Numbered from the stretch's first letter, positions 1 through 6,536 are shown. The stretch is 7,360 bases of DNA from DATLYT01 sp035574455 (GCA_035574455.1 DATLYT010000221.1:1-7360), one strand, 5' to 3'. Numbers and translations are program-made. The notes: generated from the sequence alone by a model not told the origin.

Positions 1-455
1 TTTTTCTTCAAGTACTCTTCTAAGCTAAACTTAACACTCGTGGAGTAAAAAAGAAAGCTCGTGAGTATGAATAATCCAACATTTTCCACCAATTTCATCC
101 AACCGATCTTACCTGCTTGTGGGTCTTGTGTGAAACAGCCGCAGGAAATGTCAAGTCCGCGCACGAGAGCCGAGAGGACGGCCGCTGTAAACACCACGAG
201 GAGGGACGTGAGAAGGAACGAGCTTCCTTTCTGAAGAATCCCGAAAAGAACAGCCAGACCGCAGAGAAGTTCGACCCAGGGCAGGATGGTGGCAGAGAAC
301 GTAGCGAGAAATGGGCTCACGATCCTGTAATTGGCGATCGACGTTGCGAAGGCCTCCGGGCTTGCGATCTTGTCGATGCTGATAAACACGAACAGAAAGC
401 CGATGAAGATGCGGGCGGCAAGAGCAAGAAAGTCGTTGGCGAGGAGGGATTTCAT
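1..455 (-). CDS. MauE/DoxX-family redox-associated membrane protein, 3' end cut by window edge
   Basis: The frame starts at an ATG at 455-453 and stays open to the window edge (151 codons, no stop seen), so the C-terminus is missing. The protein is very hydrophobic, with four likely membrane helices at about residues 10-29, 53-73, 78-98 and 122-139. After helix 3 comes a short polar loop with the motif SCGCF (Cys105, Cys107); the helix 2 region PWVELLCGL adds Cys65. This layout fits the MauE/DoxX family. MauE helps mature methylamine dehydrogenase, probably its disulfides, while many homologues without that enzyme have unknown redox roles. The ATG overlaps the rhodanese stop as ATGA and no Shine-Dalgarno is evident, so translation is probably coupled. 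The chain is near its expected length and probably ends soon beyond the edge. The family is fairly sure; the partner protein is unknown. Confidence 0.85.
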   Translation of the reverse strand, partial: MKSLLANDFLALAARIFIGFLFVFISIDKIASPEAFATSIANYRIVSPFLATFSATILPWVELLCGLAVLFGILQKGSSFLLTSLLVVFTAAVLSALVRGLDISCGCFTQDPQAGKIGWMKLVENVGLFILTSFLFYSTSVKFSLEEYLKK

Positions 456-937
456 GGCTCGGATTGTTCTGTAGGAAGTTGATGGGCATTCCACTCGTTC
501 CACCCGCCGAAAAAAATCCTCACGTCGGTAAATCCCTCGGCAAACAGCTTAGCCGCAAGCTCGATACTTGAGTTACATTCTGCGCCGTCACAGTAGGTTA
601 CAAGAGTTTTGTCTTTTGGTAGAGAAGCGAGAAAAGCCTTTCGGGCTTCAAAGTCTTTCAGCGGGAGATTGACGGCGCCTTTGATGTGCCCGAGTTTGTA
701 GTCGAACTCATGCCGCCCGTCGATAAAAAGTGCCGAGCCGCTCTCGAACAGGCTGCGAGCAGTGGCAAGATCGATGAGGGGAAGATTGGCGTTCGCTTTG
801 CGGGGGAGTGTTGTGCTTTCCTTCGACTCATCGCTGAAGAGTCCTTTCTTGAACGTCGCCGTATAGGCGAAGCCCAAGACAGTAGCGGCGAGAAGAATCC
901 AGGCCGCCTCCCGAATGCCTTGTTGGAACAGACTCAA
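452..937 (-). CDS. Membrane-anchored rhodanese-like domain protein (TTG start)
   Basis: The 161-residue product has one N-terminal hydrophobic helix (about 11-28), a linker to about 50, and a single rhodanese domain (about 53-152). Domain signs are the GHIKGAVNLPL segment (83-93), the active-site loop YCDGAECNSS (115-124) and a C-terminal GGWNEW. Cys116 is the expected sulfur-carrying cysteine; Cys121 sits five residues on in the same loop. Rhodaneses move sulfane sulfur between thiols. Side of the membrane is unclear, because positive charge flanks the helix on both sides (Arg9; Lys30-Lys31). The start is a TTG at 937-935 overlapping the TGA of the DUF1573 gene. A GGAG lies 10 bases upstream, no better start is in frame, and a later start would cut into the helix. 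The 3' end overlaps the MauE/DoxX start by 4 bases, implying coupled expression. Confidence 0.88.
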   Translation of the reverse strand: MSLFQQGIREAAWILLAATVLGFAYTATFKKGLFSDESKESTTLPRKANANLPLIDLATARSLFESGSALFIDGRHEFDYKLGHIKGAVNLPLKDFEARKAFLASLPKDKTLVTYCDGAECNSSIELAAKLFAEGFTDVRIFFGGWNEWNAHQLPTEQSEP

Positions 938-1626
938 CTCGGTTTCACTCCAACGAAGCTGACACGCAAAGGCACGCGTGGCTGGTTCTTACTATCGGTC
1001 TCTAGAAAGACTTCCTCTCCCACGTACCCTTCTTGTTTGGATTGGATGGTGATTGAAACCTTCAGTTCTCCTGAGGGCGGGACGGAGGTCGATTCGGGTT
1101 TCACCGTGATGCTGGGGTTCTTGGAGACAACATTTTTAATCGTCAGCGTTCTTCCAGAGAGATTTTTGAACGTCAGCTCTTGCGATGCCGATTTCCCTAC
1201 CGGTACTGTTCCTATCCAGAGCACGGAGGATTTTGTGACCGGCTCAAGCTCGTTCCGCACTTCGGCAGTGAGTGTTACTGTGACGTACGTGCGATTGGGG
1301 TCGTTCGAGGTGATGTTCACAAGCTTGGTGGCTGGACCGTAAAAGCCGGTCGAGTTAAATTCGACCTTGATGATATCCGACTCGCCCGGCGCTAAAGCTG
1401 ATTTCGGGTGCTTTACGGTCGTGCAGCCGCACGAAGACTGAACGCCCATGATTTTGAGCGTATCGTTTCCAGTATTGGTGAGCTTGATCTCGGCACCTTT
1501 CACGGCGCCGTTGTACAGCACGCCGAGATCAATCTTTTCCTTGTCAACAGTGATCTTCGGCTGTGCAAACGAGAAGCTTACCGCAATCAGGGGCAACAGT
1601 AACGCAGTACATGTACGTCTGTGCAT
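934..1626 (-). CDS. Secreted DUF1573 domain protein with two Ig-like modules
   Basis: The 230-residue product begins with a Sec-type signal peptide (MHRRT, then a hydrophobic stretch, probably cut near Ala21). Two beta-sandwich-like modules follow, about 25-122 and 135-226. The first carries the DUF1573 hallmark: a KITVDKEKIDLG opening, a TNTGNDTL strand, then SSCGCT (64-69; Cys66, Cys68), APGES and an ITSNDP turn. The second repeats the layout (GTVPVGKSASQELTFKNLSG, VPPSGEL) but lacks the cysteine pair. DUF1573 proteins are common exported proteins in Bacteroidota and relatives; their function is unknown, and the fold resembles ASH/HYDIN-type domains. The start is ATG with only a weak GAAG upstream. 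The gene lies 12 bases after the preceding unknown secreted protein and overlaps the rhodanese start by 4 bases. Family is sure; role, perhaps with the downstream thiol proteins, is inference. Confidence 0.9.
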   Translation of the reverse strand: MHRRTCTALLLPLIAVSFSFAQPKITVDKEKIDLGVLYNGAVKGAEIKLTNTGNDTLKIMGVQSSCGCTTVKHPKSALAPGESDIIKVEFNSTGFYGPATKLVNITSNDPNRTYVTVTLTAEVRNELEPVTKSSVLWIGTVPVGKSASQELTFKNLSGRTLTIKNVVSKNPSITVKPESTSVPPSGELKVSITIQSKQEGYVGEEVFLETDSKNQPRVPLRVSFVGVKPS

Positions 1627-1638
1627 AGCGCTTCGTGA

Positions 1639-2220
1639 TTATTTTTCTGCAGTAGTTTTTTCGAGCTTCGCAAGGTCCATGCTTTCCGCAAGCTTGTGAA
1701 GCAGTTGGACGTCATCAATGTTCGAACCGCGAATCTCCACCATAAACCGGTTGGCGACGGGAAAGTTCAGCTCGCAGGATTTGTAATCGCCTTTCTGGAC
1801 TTTCTCGACTCCTTTGAAGGTTTTCTTGATCGTGACCGATTTTTCGTACCCATCTTCCGTTTCGTTTTCAAACTCTTGCTGGAACGCAAACGCCATCGCC
1901 GCGAACGGGACAAGGCTGATGTCGCTGATCTTCACAGAAATTTCCGTGCTCACTTCAACCTCTTCCATTTTTTTCTTCCCGTCTTCATCCTCCACTTCTT
2001 GCTTTTCTTTCCGCGTACCCGTGTATACAATCGAAGCTTCGGAGGTCGATATGCCCATTGCCGATTGTGTGGATCCGCGTGGTTTTCCACGTTCCCAGCC
2101 CGGTAGAGAAATCGTGGGGAGGAATTCCTGCAACTTCTTGAAGTGAACGACCTTCTGTTGAGCGGGCGCGATCAGCGCGACGATCACCAGTAACGTTAGA
2201 ATCGATCCGAGAGTTTTCAT
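1639..2220 (-). CDS. Secreted protein of unknown function
   Basis: I do not recognise a named family in this 193-residue product. It starts with a clear signal peptide (MKTLGSILTLLVIVALIAPA), probably cut after Ala20, so the mature protein is exported. A highly charged segment at about 70-91, rich in Lys and Glu, may be a disordered linker. A mixed region follows with ISDISLVPFAAMAFAF (98-113) and GYEKSVTIKKTF (124-135). A single cysteine (Cys149) precedes the motif FPVANRFMVEIRG (153-165), and the chain ends in a short helix-like tail. No lipobox, membrane anchor or catalytic motif is evident. The ATG is well supported by AAGGAG seven bases upstream, the best ribosome site in the window. It sits 35 bases after the dehydrogenase-like gene and 12 before the DUF1573 gene, so it probably opens the envelope group. 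Confidence 0.75.
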   Translation of the reverse strand: MKTLGSILTLLVIVALIAPAQQKVVHFKKLQEFLPTISLPGWERGKPRGSTQSAMGISTSEASIVYTGTRKEKQEVEDEDGKKKMEEVEVSTEISVKISDISLVPFAAMAFAFQQEFENETEDGYEKSVTIKKTFKGVEKVQKGDYKSCELNFPVANRFMVEIRGSNIDDVQLLHKLAESMDLAKLEKTTAEK

Positions 2221-2227
2221 AGCTCTG

Positions 2228-2233
2228 CTCCTT
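2228..2233 (-). promoter_or_regulatory. Strong Shine-Dalgarno for the secreted unknown protein
   Basis: On the minus strand this reads AAGGAG, seven bases before the ATG at 2220-2218. It fixes the start of the secreted unknown protein. Most other starts in the window have weak or absent Shine-Dalgarno sites, so this gene may be translated more independently than its neighbours. Confidence 0.6.
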
Positions 2234-2255
2234 TTTTATGGAATGTAATAACGGT

Positions 2256-3059
2256 TTACGTCTTCTTCCACCATTCACCCGTTTGTGCCAACGCCGTGAG
2301 TAACGGAGAGATCCGATACCGGTCTTCCTGCAGGTCGGCTTGGAGCGCCCGGAGCACGTGGTAGATGTGCTGAAAGCCGATTCTATTGCCCCATTCGATG
2401 GGGCCATACGGGTAGTTTGTTCCAAGTTTCATCGCGATGTCGATATCCTGCGGTGAGGCAACTTCCTCCTGCACAGCGAATGTGGCCTCATTCACGAGCT
2501 GACACACGATGCGGGGAAGCACCATCCCCACACGGTCTTGCACCACCTCGATTTCTTTGCCGAGCGACTGGAAAAAACGCTGCACGACCTCAACGGTCTC
2601 CTTCGGTGTATAGACTGTCGGTGCGATTTCGTACAGCGGATGTTGGGTGAACGAAGGCAGAGCGCCGACACCAACCAGACGATGTTTCTGTTTGAGCCAT
2701 GTGGTTTGCTCCGTTGCTGAGATCGTGACCGAGGAGCTCACGATGGGTGCGGTAGGAGGCAAAGTACGGTCAATCATCTGGAGGTTGTTTTGTTTTTGCT
2801 CCCTGTCTCCATTGGTCAATTCAATCGCAATGGATGTCTTTGCGGGAAGAGAGTTCGTCCGTTGAATCGCTTTTGAGGAAAAGGTGGGGAGCTTGTTCGG
2901 AGCTTTATTCCATTTCATAAAGACCTGGTAGCCTTTTGCCGCGCAGAGCTCCGCGTACTCTTCGACCAAGGGCGATTCACCGACAACGAAGACTCTGGTA
3001 CGTTGTGGTTTATCCGCTGCGGGCTGCTTTCTGCCTGCTGCTTTCTGTTTCTTTCCCAT
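2256..3059 (-). CDS. 3-hydroxyacyl-CoA dehydrogenase-like protein, probably catalytically inactive (PaaH C-lobe type)
   Basis: This 267-residue protein is a diverged copy of the gene before it. After a basic start (residues 1-20) comes a shortened Rossmann-like part (about 22-170), then a 3HCDH C-terminal domain (about 173-265, with VNEATFAVQEEVASPQDIDIA and YPYGPIEWGNRIGF). Against the active enzyme, the GAGTMG loop has become GESPLV (27-32) and about 25 residues of the Rossmann helical insert are gone. Catalytic Ser, His and Asn correspond to Val111, Gly132 and Pro182; only Glu144 remains. It is therefore unlikely to bind NAD normally or catalyse. PaaH-type enzymes of roughly 500 residues carry a similar reduced-Rossmann plus second 3HCDH half, so this may be that half as a separate subunit. 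Its ATG follows the upstream TAG with no gap and in the same frame, so co-translation and pairing with that enzyme are likely. Confidence 0.85.
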   Translation of the reverse strand: MGKKQKAAGRKQPAADKPQRTRVFVVGESPLVEEYAELCAAKGYQVFMKWNKAPNKLPTFSSKAIQRTNSLPAKTSIAIELTNGDREQKQNNLQMIDRTLPPTAPIVSSSVTISATEQTTWLKQKHRLVGVGALPSFTQHPLYEIAPTVYTPKETVEVVQRFFQSLGKEIEVVQDRVGMVLPRIVCQLVNEATFAVQEEVASPQDIDIAMKLGTNYPYGPIEWGNRIGFQHIYHVLRALQADLQEDRYRISPLLTALAQTGEWWKKT

Positions 3060-3920
3060 CTATTTTTTTTCTTCGTAGGTGTAAAAACCGCGCCCGACCT
3101 TCTTACCGATTGCTCCCGAATCCACCATTCGCTTCTGGATAGGATGCGGGCGGTATCGCGGCTCGCCGAAGTATTGCTCGTACATCGACTGTGTGACGGC
3201 AAAGTTTACGTCGATCCCGATGAGGTCCATCAGCTCGAACGGCCCCATTGGGAACCCGCCGGCGACGCGGACGATGCGGTCGATCTGCTCAACCGTAGCG
3301 ACGTTTTCTCCAAGGAGCCTGAGGGCCTCTCCATAGAATGGCCGTGCAACCCGATTCACCACGAAACCGGGTGAATCCTTCACGACGATGGGCGTCTTGC
3401 CCATCTGCTTGGCAAGTTCGACAGTTTGTAGAAGTGTTTCAGATGAAGTCTGTTGTCCCTGCACGACCTCCACCAGCTTCATAATGTGCGCTGGATTGAA
3501 AAAATGCATCCCTACGACTCGTTCCTGATGTCTGACAGCAGAAGCGATCGCGGTGACGGAAAGCGAGGAGGTGTTGGTCGCGAGGATTGTCGAGGGCTTG
3601 GTGTCTGCTTCGAGATGTTTGAACAGGTCTTTCTTAATGCGGAGGTCTTCGATAACGGCTTCGATGATGACATCACAATGGCCGAGGTCGGCAAGCCGAG
3701 TTCGTGGGTGAATGCGGCCGAAGGCTTCGTTGGCTTGCTCCTGTGTAAGCTTACCTTTCTCGACGCCCTTCTTGAGGTCTGCACGGATACGCTCCAACGC
3801 CTGTCGGAGAACGGTGGCGTTCACATCATAGACGGTGACTTCGCAATTCGAGAGTGCGGCTGTTTGAGCGATGCCGGCGCCCATGGTTCCAGCGCCGACA
3901 AGGCCGAAGTATTTGACCAT
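3060..3920 (-). CDS. paaH: NAD-dependent 3-hydroxyacyl-CoA (3-hydroxybutyryl-CoA) dehydrogenase
   Basis: This enzyme oxidises an L-3-hydroxyacyl-CoA to the 3-oxoacyl-CoA with NAD+, in beta-oxidation or late phenylacetate breakdown. The 286-residue chain, close to single-unit Hbd enzymes, has an N-terminal Rossmann domain (about 3-180) with GAGTMG (9-14) and an acidic Asp32 after the second strand, favouring NAD over NADP. The 3HCDH C-terminal domain (about 183-282) follows, with KDSPGFVVNR and GFPMGPFELMDLIG. By spacing to the human enzyme, the catalytic set is Ser118, His139 (in HFFNPAH), Glu151 and Asn189, all present. The ATG is the only good start; its upstream Shine-Dalgarno is weak. It lies 73 bases after the PaaG-like gene and abuts the degenerate partner downstream. 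The enzyme class is certain. Naming it paaH rather than hbd rests on neighbours and the partner gene. Confidence 0.93.
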   Translation of the reverse strand: MVKYFGLVGAGTMGAGIAQTAALSNCEVTVYDVNATVLRQALERIRADLKKGVEKGKLTQEQANEAFGRIHPRTRLADLGHCDVIIEAVIEDLRIKKDLFKHLEADTKPSTILATNTSSLSVTAIASAVRHQERVVGMHFFNPAHIMKLVEVVQGQQTSSETLLQTVELAKQMGKTPIVVKDSPGFVVNRVARPFYGEALRLLGENVATVEQIDRIVRVAGGFPMGPFELMDLIGIDVNFAVTQSMYEQYFGEPRYRPHPIQKRMVDSGAIGKKVGRGFYTYEEKK

Positions 3921-3976
3921 AGGTATGCAAATAAAGTAGTTGCGAACTGAACGTACTCAAATGGCCTTTGAAATAC

Positions 3977-3994
3977 AACCTCAATGCAGAGGTT
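3977..3994 (-). repeat. Inverted repeat just after the PaaG-like stop codon
   Basis: A perfect 6-base inverted repeat (AACCTC, loop TGCATT, GAGGTT in the transcript) begins on the last base of the TAA of the PaaG-like gene. It is followed by GTATTTC, a poor U-tract, so at best it is a weak terminator or an mRNA processing and stability hairpin between that gene and the dehydrogenase gene. A 6-base stem can arise by chance. Confidence 0.25.
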
Positions 3995-4785
3995 TACCTC
4001 CCCTTAAACTGCGCGGGACGTTTTTCCAGAAACGCCTGTACACCCTCCTTATGATCTTCGGTGAGTGAGGCGATCTCTTGAATATACGCCTCGTAATCGA
4101 GCAGGGTGTCGAGGTCGGAGGAGAGCGCTTTGTTGAGTGTGCGCTTGATAAGGCCGATGGATTTGGTAGGAGCCTTGGCAAGCTTCTCCGCCAATTCCAT
4201 TGTCGCTTGTTCTAAGTCTGCGGCAGGCACAGCCTTGTTCACAAGTCCGACTCGTTCTGCTTCTTGGGCGGTGATATCGTTGCCCAGTGCAGCATACTCG
4301 AACGCCTTGGCCATCCCGACGAGGCGGGGTAAGAACCAGTGCGAGCCGGAATCCGGCACGAGTGCGATCCGAATGAAGACCTCGATGAGCTTTGCGTGCT
4401 CTGCCATGATACGCATATCGCAGGCGAGTGCGATGGAAAGTCCCGCCCCTGCCGCAACTCCGTTGATCATACCGATGATCGGCTTCTCCATACTGCGCAT
4501 TTTGCGGATCATCGGGTTGTAGCTTTTCTCCAGCGACTCTTTTAATGATCGTCGCGTCTCCTTGCCCGCGTGCTCTTTTAAATCCTGGCCTGAGCAGAAG
4601 GCTTTTTCGCCCGCGCCACGAATGACCAGACAGCGGACGTTCGGGTCCTTCTCCGCCTCTTTCAACGCGTCGTTAAGCTCTTTCTTCATCTGCTCGTTGA
4701 GGGCGTTGTAAACCTCCGGTCGGTTGAGGGTGATCGTGCAAACACCGTTTGAGAGCGTGTAGAGAAGCGTTTGGAAGTTGGGCAT
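3994..4785 (-). CDS. paaG: PaaG-like enoyl-CoA hydratase/isomerase (crotonase superfamily)
   Basis: PaaG converts ring-1,2-epoxyphenylacetyl-CoA to oxepin-CoA, and also shifts double bonds in later intermediates. The 263-residue length matches the family. The oxyanion-hole segments are CSGQDL (64-69) and GVAAGAG (109-115). The two glutamates of true enoyl-CoA hydratases are replaced by Ser117 and Phe137. Asp145 in VPDSGSHWFLPR sits where E. coli PaaG has its catalytic aspartate, and SYNPMIRKM (88-96) matches the FYNPLVRR region I recall for that enzyme. The end, GVQAFLEKRPAQFKGR, is typical of the superfamily. It lies 64 bases after the helicase gene and 73 before the dehydrogenase gene, consistent with a paa-type operon. 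No clear Shine-Dalgarno precedes the ATG. It could instead be another crotonase isomerase, since PaaG-like proteins also occur without the ring epoxidase. Confidence 0.85.
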   Translation of the reverse strand: MPNFQTLLYTLSNGVCTITLNRPEVYNALNEQMKKELNDALKEAEKDPNVRCLVIRGAGEKAFCSGQDLKEHAGKETRRSLKESLEKSYNPMIRKMRSMEKPIIGMINGVAAGAGLSIALACDMRIMAEHAKLIEVFIRIALVPDSGSHWFLPRLVGMAKAFEYAALGNDITAQEAERVGLVNKAVPAADLEQATMELAEKLAKAPTKSIGLIKRTLNKALSSDLDTLLDYEAYIQEIASLTEDHKEGVQAFLEKRPAQFKGR

Positions 4786-4849
4786 GGCAAATCCAAAACG
4801 ATTAGTATGTTGGAAAATAGTTGGATGCTGCTAAGCCGGATGCGAAGTG

Positions 4850-6340
4850 CTATCTCTTGGAATCGCGCACGAATCGCTTCTTGACGCCGCGTATCCGGCT
4901 GTTCATGTCGTCGATGATCTTTCGCCAGTCACGTTCTTCTTTGTTGGTTGCTGACGGATGCACATATGTTGAGGAGAACGACTTTGCTCCGGAGGACTTC
5001 TCCTTCTTTTCATAGGGAGGAGGAGCCTCGTTTGAGAACTTGGGCTTCGTTCCTGCACTTCCGCGTTGGTCGGCTCTGGAAAATCGCTTTTTCTCATGAC
5101 GGCTTCCCCGTCTGTCATCTCGACGAAATTTCTTGGAACGTTCCCTCTGATGCGATTGTGACTGGTCTTGTGTTGCATGAAGAACAGGCTTCGGCTGTTC
5201 GGGAGGTTTTGAGTAGTCAAATCCCGGATATCGTGTAATGTCGTATCTCTTTCCCGTGAACCGCTCCAGAGCTTTCAGGTGCTTGGTTTCTTCCTGTCCG
5301 ACGAAGGTAATGGCGTCTCCTGTTGCGCTGGCACGTCCCGTCCGTCCGATACGGTGAATGTAATCTTCGGGGAAATGTGGGATGTCGTAGTTCACGACGT
5401 GCGAGATGCCTTCCACATCGATGCCTCGCGCGGCGACATCTGTTGCGACGAGCACGCGATACTCTCCGTTGCGAAATCCTCCCAACGCCCGCTGGCGCTG
5501 CGCCTGAGTCCGGTTTGAGTGAATTGCGACCGACTTAATCCCGCTTCTCTGGAGACGATGGGAAATCTTGTCTGCGCCATGTTTCGTACGAGAAAAAACT
5601 AACACGCTGTCCAGCTCTTTCTGCTCCAGCATGAAGAGCAACAGCTCCATCTTACGGTTCACGGGCGCTGTATAGAACGCCTGTCGCACGGAGTTGACCG
5701 GTGAACGCCGTTCTCCGATTTCGATGAGCACAGGATGTTTCTGAATGGCGGACATTAACTCACGCACTTCCTTAGACATCGTTGCGGAGAACATCATCGT
5801 CTGCCGCTCCGACGGTATCCGAGCGACGATACGTTTAACATCCTGGATGAATCCCATATCGAACATCCGGTCGGCTTCATCCAACACCAACACCTCGACG
5901 TGGCTGAGGTTGACCGTCTTTCGTTCGAGATGGTCTAACAGTCTGCCGGGCGTAGCGATAATGATATCGACGCCACGGAGGAGATGCTTCGTCTGGTTTT
6001 GCATGTTCGTGCCGCCGTAGATCGCGAGCGTGCGCATCTGGAGAAAACGGCCGTAGGCGGTAATGGCGCTGTCGATCTGGTGTGCGAGTTCGCGCGTTGG
6101 TGTCAGGATGAGCGCGCGGCAGTGGTGGCTGCGCTGGTGCGGGTGCTGTGTGAGCCGCTGGAGAATCGGGAGGACGAAGGCTGCGGTTTTTCCCGTACCT
6201 GTCTGTGCCGCACCGATGATGTCTTTGCCGGCAAGAGCAACCGGAATTGCGCGTGATTGGATTTCCGTCGGTGCAGTGAATCCTGTTGCGAGTATTCCTT
6301 GTACGAGCTGGTCGGATAACCCGAGTGAAGTAAAGGGCAT
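4850..6340 (-). CDS. rhlE: DEAD-box ATP-dependent RNA helicase, RhlE type
   Basis: This cytoplasmic helicase unwinds short RNA duplexes using ATP, typically in ribosome assembly, mRNA turnover or cold adaptation. The 496-residue chain has the full motif set: Q motif (Phe21 to Gln28), motif I AQTGTGKT (45-52), Ia PTRELA (81-86), GG (109-110), Ib TPGR (130-133), II DEAD (154-157), III SAT (185-187), V ATDVAARGID (299-308) and VI HRIGRTGR (329-336). The core ends near 370. A basic, low-complexity tail of about 120 residues follows, rich in Arg, Lys, Ser and Gln, probably RNA-binding, and closing with a WRKIIDDMNSRIRGVKKRF stretch. The start is well supported by AAGGA six bases upstream. It stands between two crotonase genes with no obvious metabolic link, and the 200-base leader suggests its own promoter or 5' UTR control. 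Confidence 0.93.
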   Translation of the reverse strand: MPFTSLGLSDQLVQGILATGFTAPTEIQSRAIPVALAGKDIIGAAQTGTGKTAAFVLPILQRLTQHPHQRSHHCRALILTPTRELAHQIDSAITAYGRFLQMRTLAIYGGTNMQNQTKHLLRGVDIIIATPGRLLDHLERKTVNLSHVEVLVLDEADRMFDMGFIQDVKRIVARIPSERQTMMFSATMSKEVRELMSAIQKHPVLIEIGERRSPVNSVRQAFYTAPVNRKMELLLFMLEQKELDSVLVFSRTKHGADKISHRLQRSGIKSVAIHSNRTQAQRQRALGGFRNGEYRVLVATDVAARGIDVEGISHVVNYDIPHFPEDYIHRIGRTGRASATGDAITFVGQEETKHLKALERFTGKRYDITRYPGFDYSKPPEQPKPVLHATQDQSQSHQRERSKKFRRDDRRGSRHEKKRFSRADQRGSAGTKPKFSNEAPPPYEKKEKSSGAKSFSSTYVHPSATNKEERDWRKIIDDMNSRIRGVKKRFVRDSKR

Positions 6341-6346
6341 GATGAA

Positions 6347-6351
6347 TCCTT
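6347..6351 (-). promoter_or_regulatory. Shine-Dalgarno for the RhlE helicase
   Basis: Reads AAGGA on the minus strand, six bases before the ATG at 6340-6338. It supports that start, whose first residues MPFTSLGLS are typical of RhlE-type helicases. Confidence 0.55.
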
Positions 6352-6414
6352 AGAGTTGTGACCTGCTGCTGAAGATGCAGGAAGCGTTCGAAGGGTTCGG
6401 GCGACGTGCGATCG

Positions 6415-6439
6415 AGAAGCGGGTCGGGTGTCCGCTTCT
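6415..6439 (-). repeat. GC-rich hairpin in the helicase leader
   Basis: A perfect 8-base inverted repeat, AGAAGCGG and CCGCTTCT, encloses a 9-base loop, 75 bases upstream of the helicase ATG. It lies inside the 203-base gap between the hydratase and helicase genes, where I find no credible small gene. No U-tract follows on either strand, so a terminator is unlikely. A 5' UTR structure or a protein-binding site is possible. I could not identify a promoter in the gap with confidence. Confidence 0.4.
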
Positions 6440-6509
6440 GAACTGTCCGCGGAAATTAGTAGTGCGGAGGAGAGTAAAACCAGATGCGGTGTGTTGTACC
6501 ATAAACAAG

Positions 6510-6536
6510 GTAGGAAGAATTTTGCACAGTTCCTAC
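6510..6536 (-). terminator. Possible weak terminator after the enoyl-CoA hydratase gene
   Basis: A perfect 7-base inverted repeat, GTAGGAA and TTCCTAC, with a 13-base loop starts eight bases past the hydratase stop codon. In the transcript it is followed by CTTGTTTATG, only mildly U-rich. The position is right for a terminator, but the stem is short and the loop large, so termination would be inefficient at best. Confidence 0.25.

Noticed and set aside
117..482. A 121-codon open frame on the plus strand at the left edge.
   Set aside because: It lies antisense to the MauE/DoxX gene, and its product is a charged mix without domain signs. The opposite strand encodes a clear four-helix protein.
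686..1342. A 218-codon plus-strand open frame, the longest on that strand.
   Set aside because: It is antisense across both the rhodanese and DUF1573 genes, which have strong domain evidence, and its translation shows no recognisable fold.
3063..3070. A run of eight A on the coding strand just before the dehydrogenase stop, a possible slippage site that would fuse the two proteins.
   Set aside because: The two genes are already in the same frame, so a one-base slip would avoid the TAG but leave the downstream frame. Only readthrough or loss of the stop would fuse them.
3921..3976. A possible promoter before the dehydrogenase gene (TTGAGT and TACTTT spaced 16 bases, or TTTG-type Bacteroidota elements).
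   Set aside because: Matches to either consensus are poor, and the gap is short enough for simple operon read-through.
4791..4826. Inverted repeat ATCCAA / TTGGAT between the helicase and PaaG-like genes.
   Set aside because: Six A/T-rich pairs around a 24-base loop would not form a stable hairpin, and no U-tract follows.
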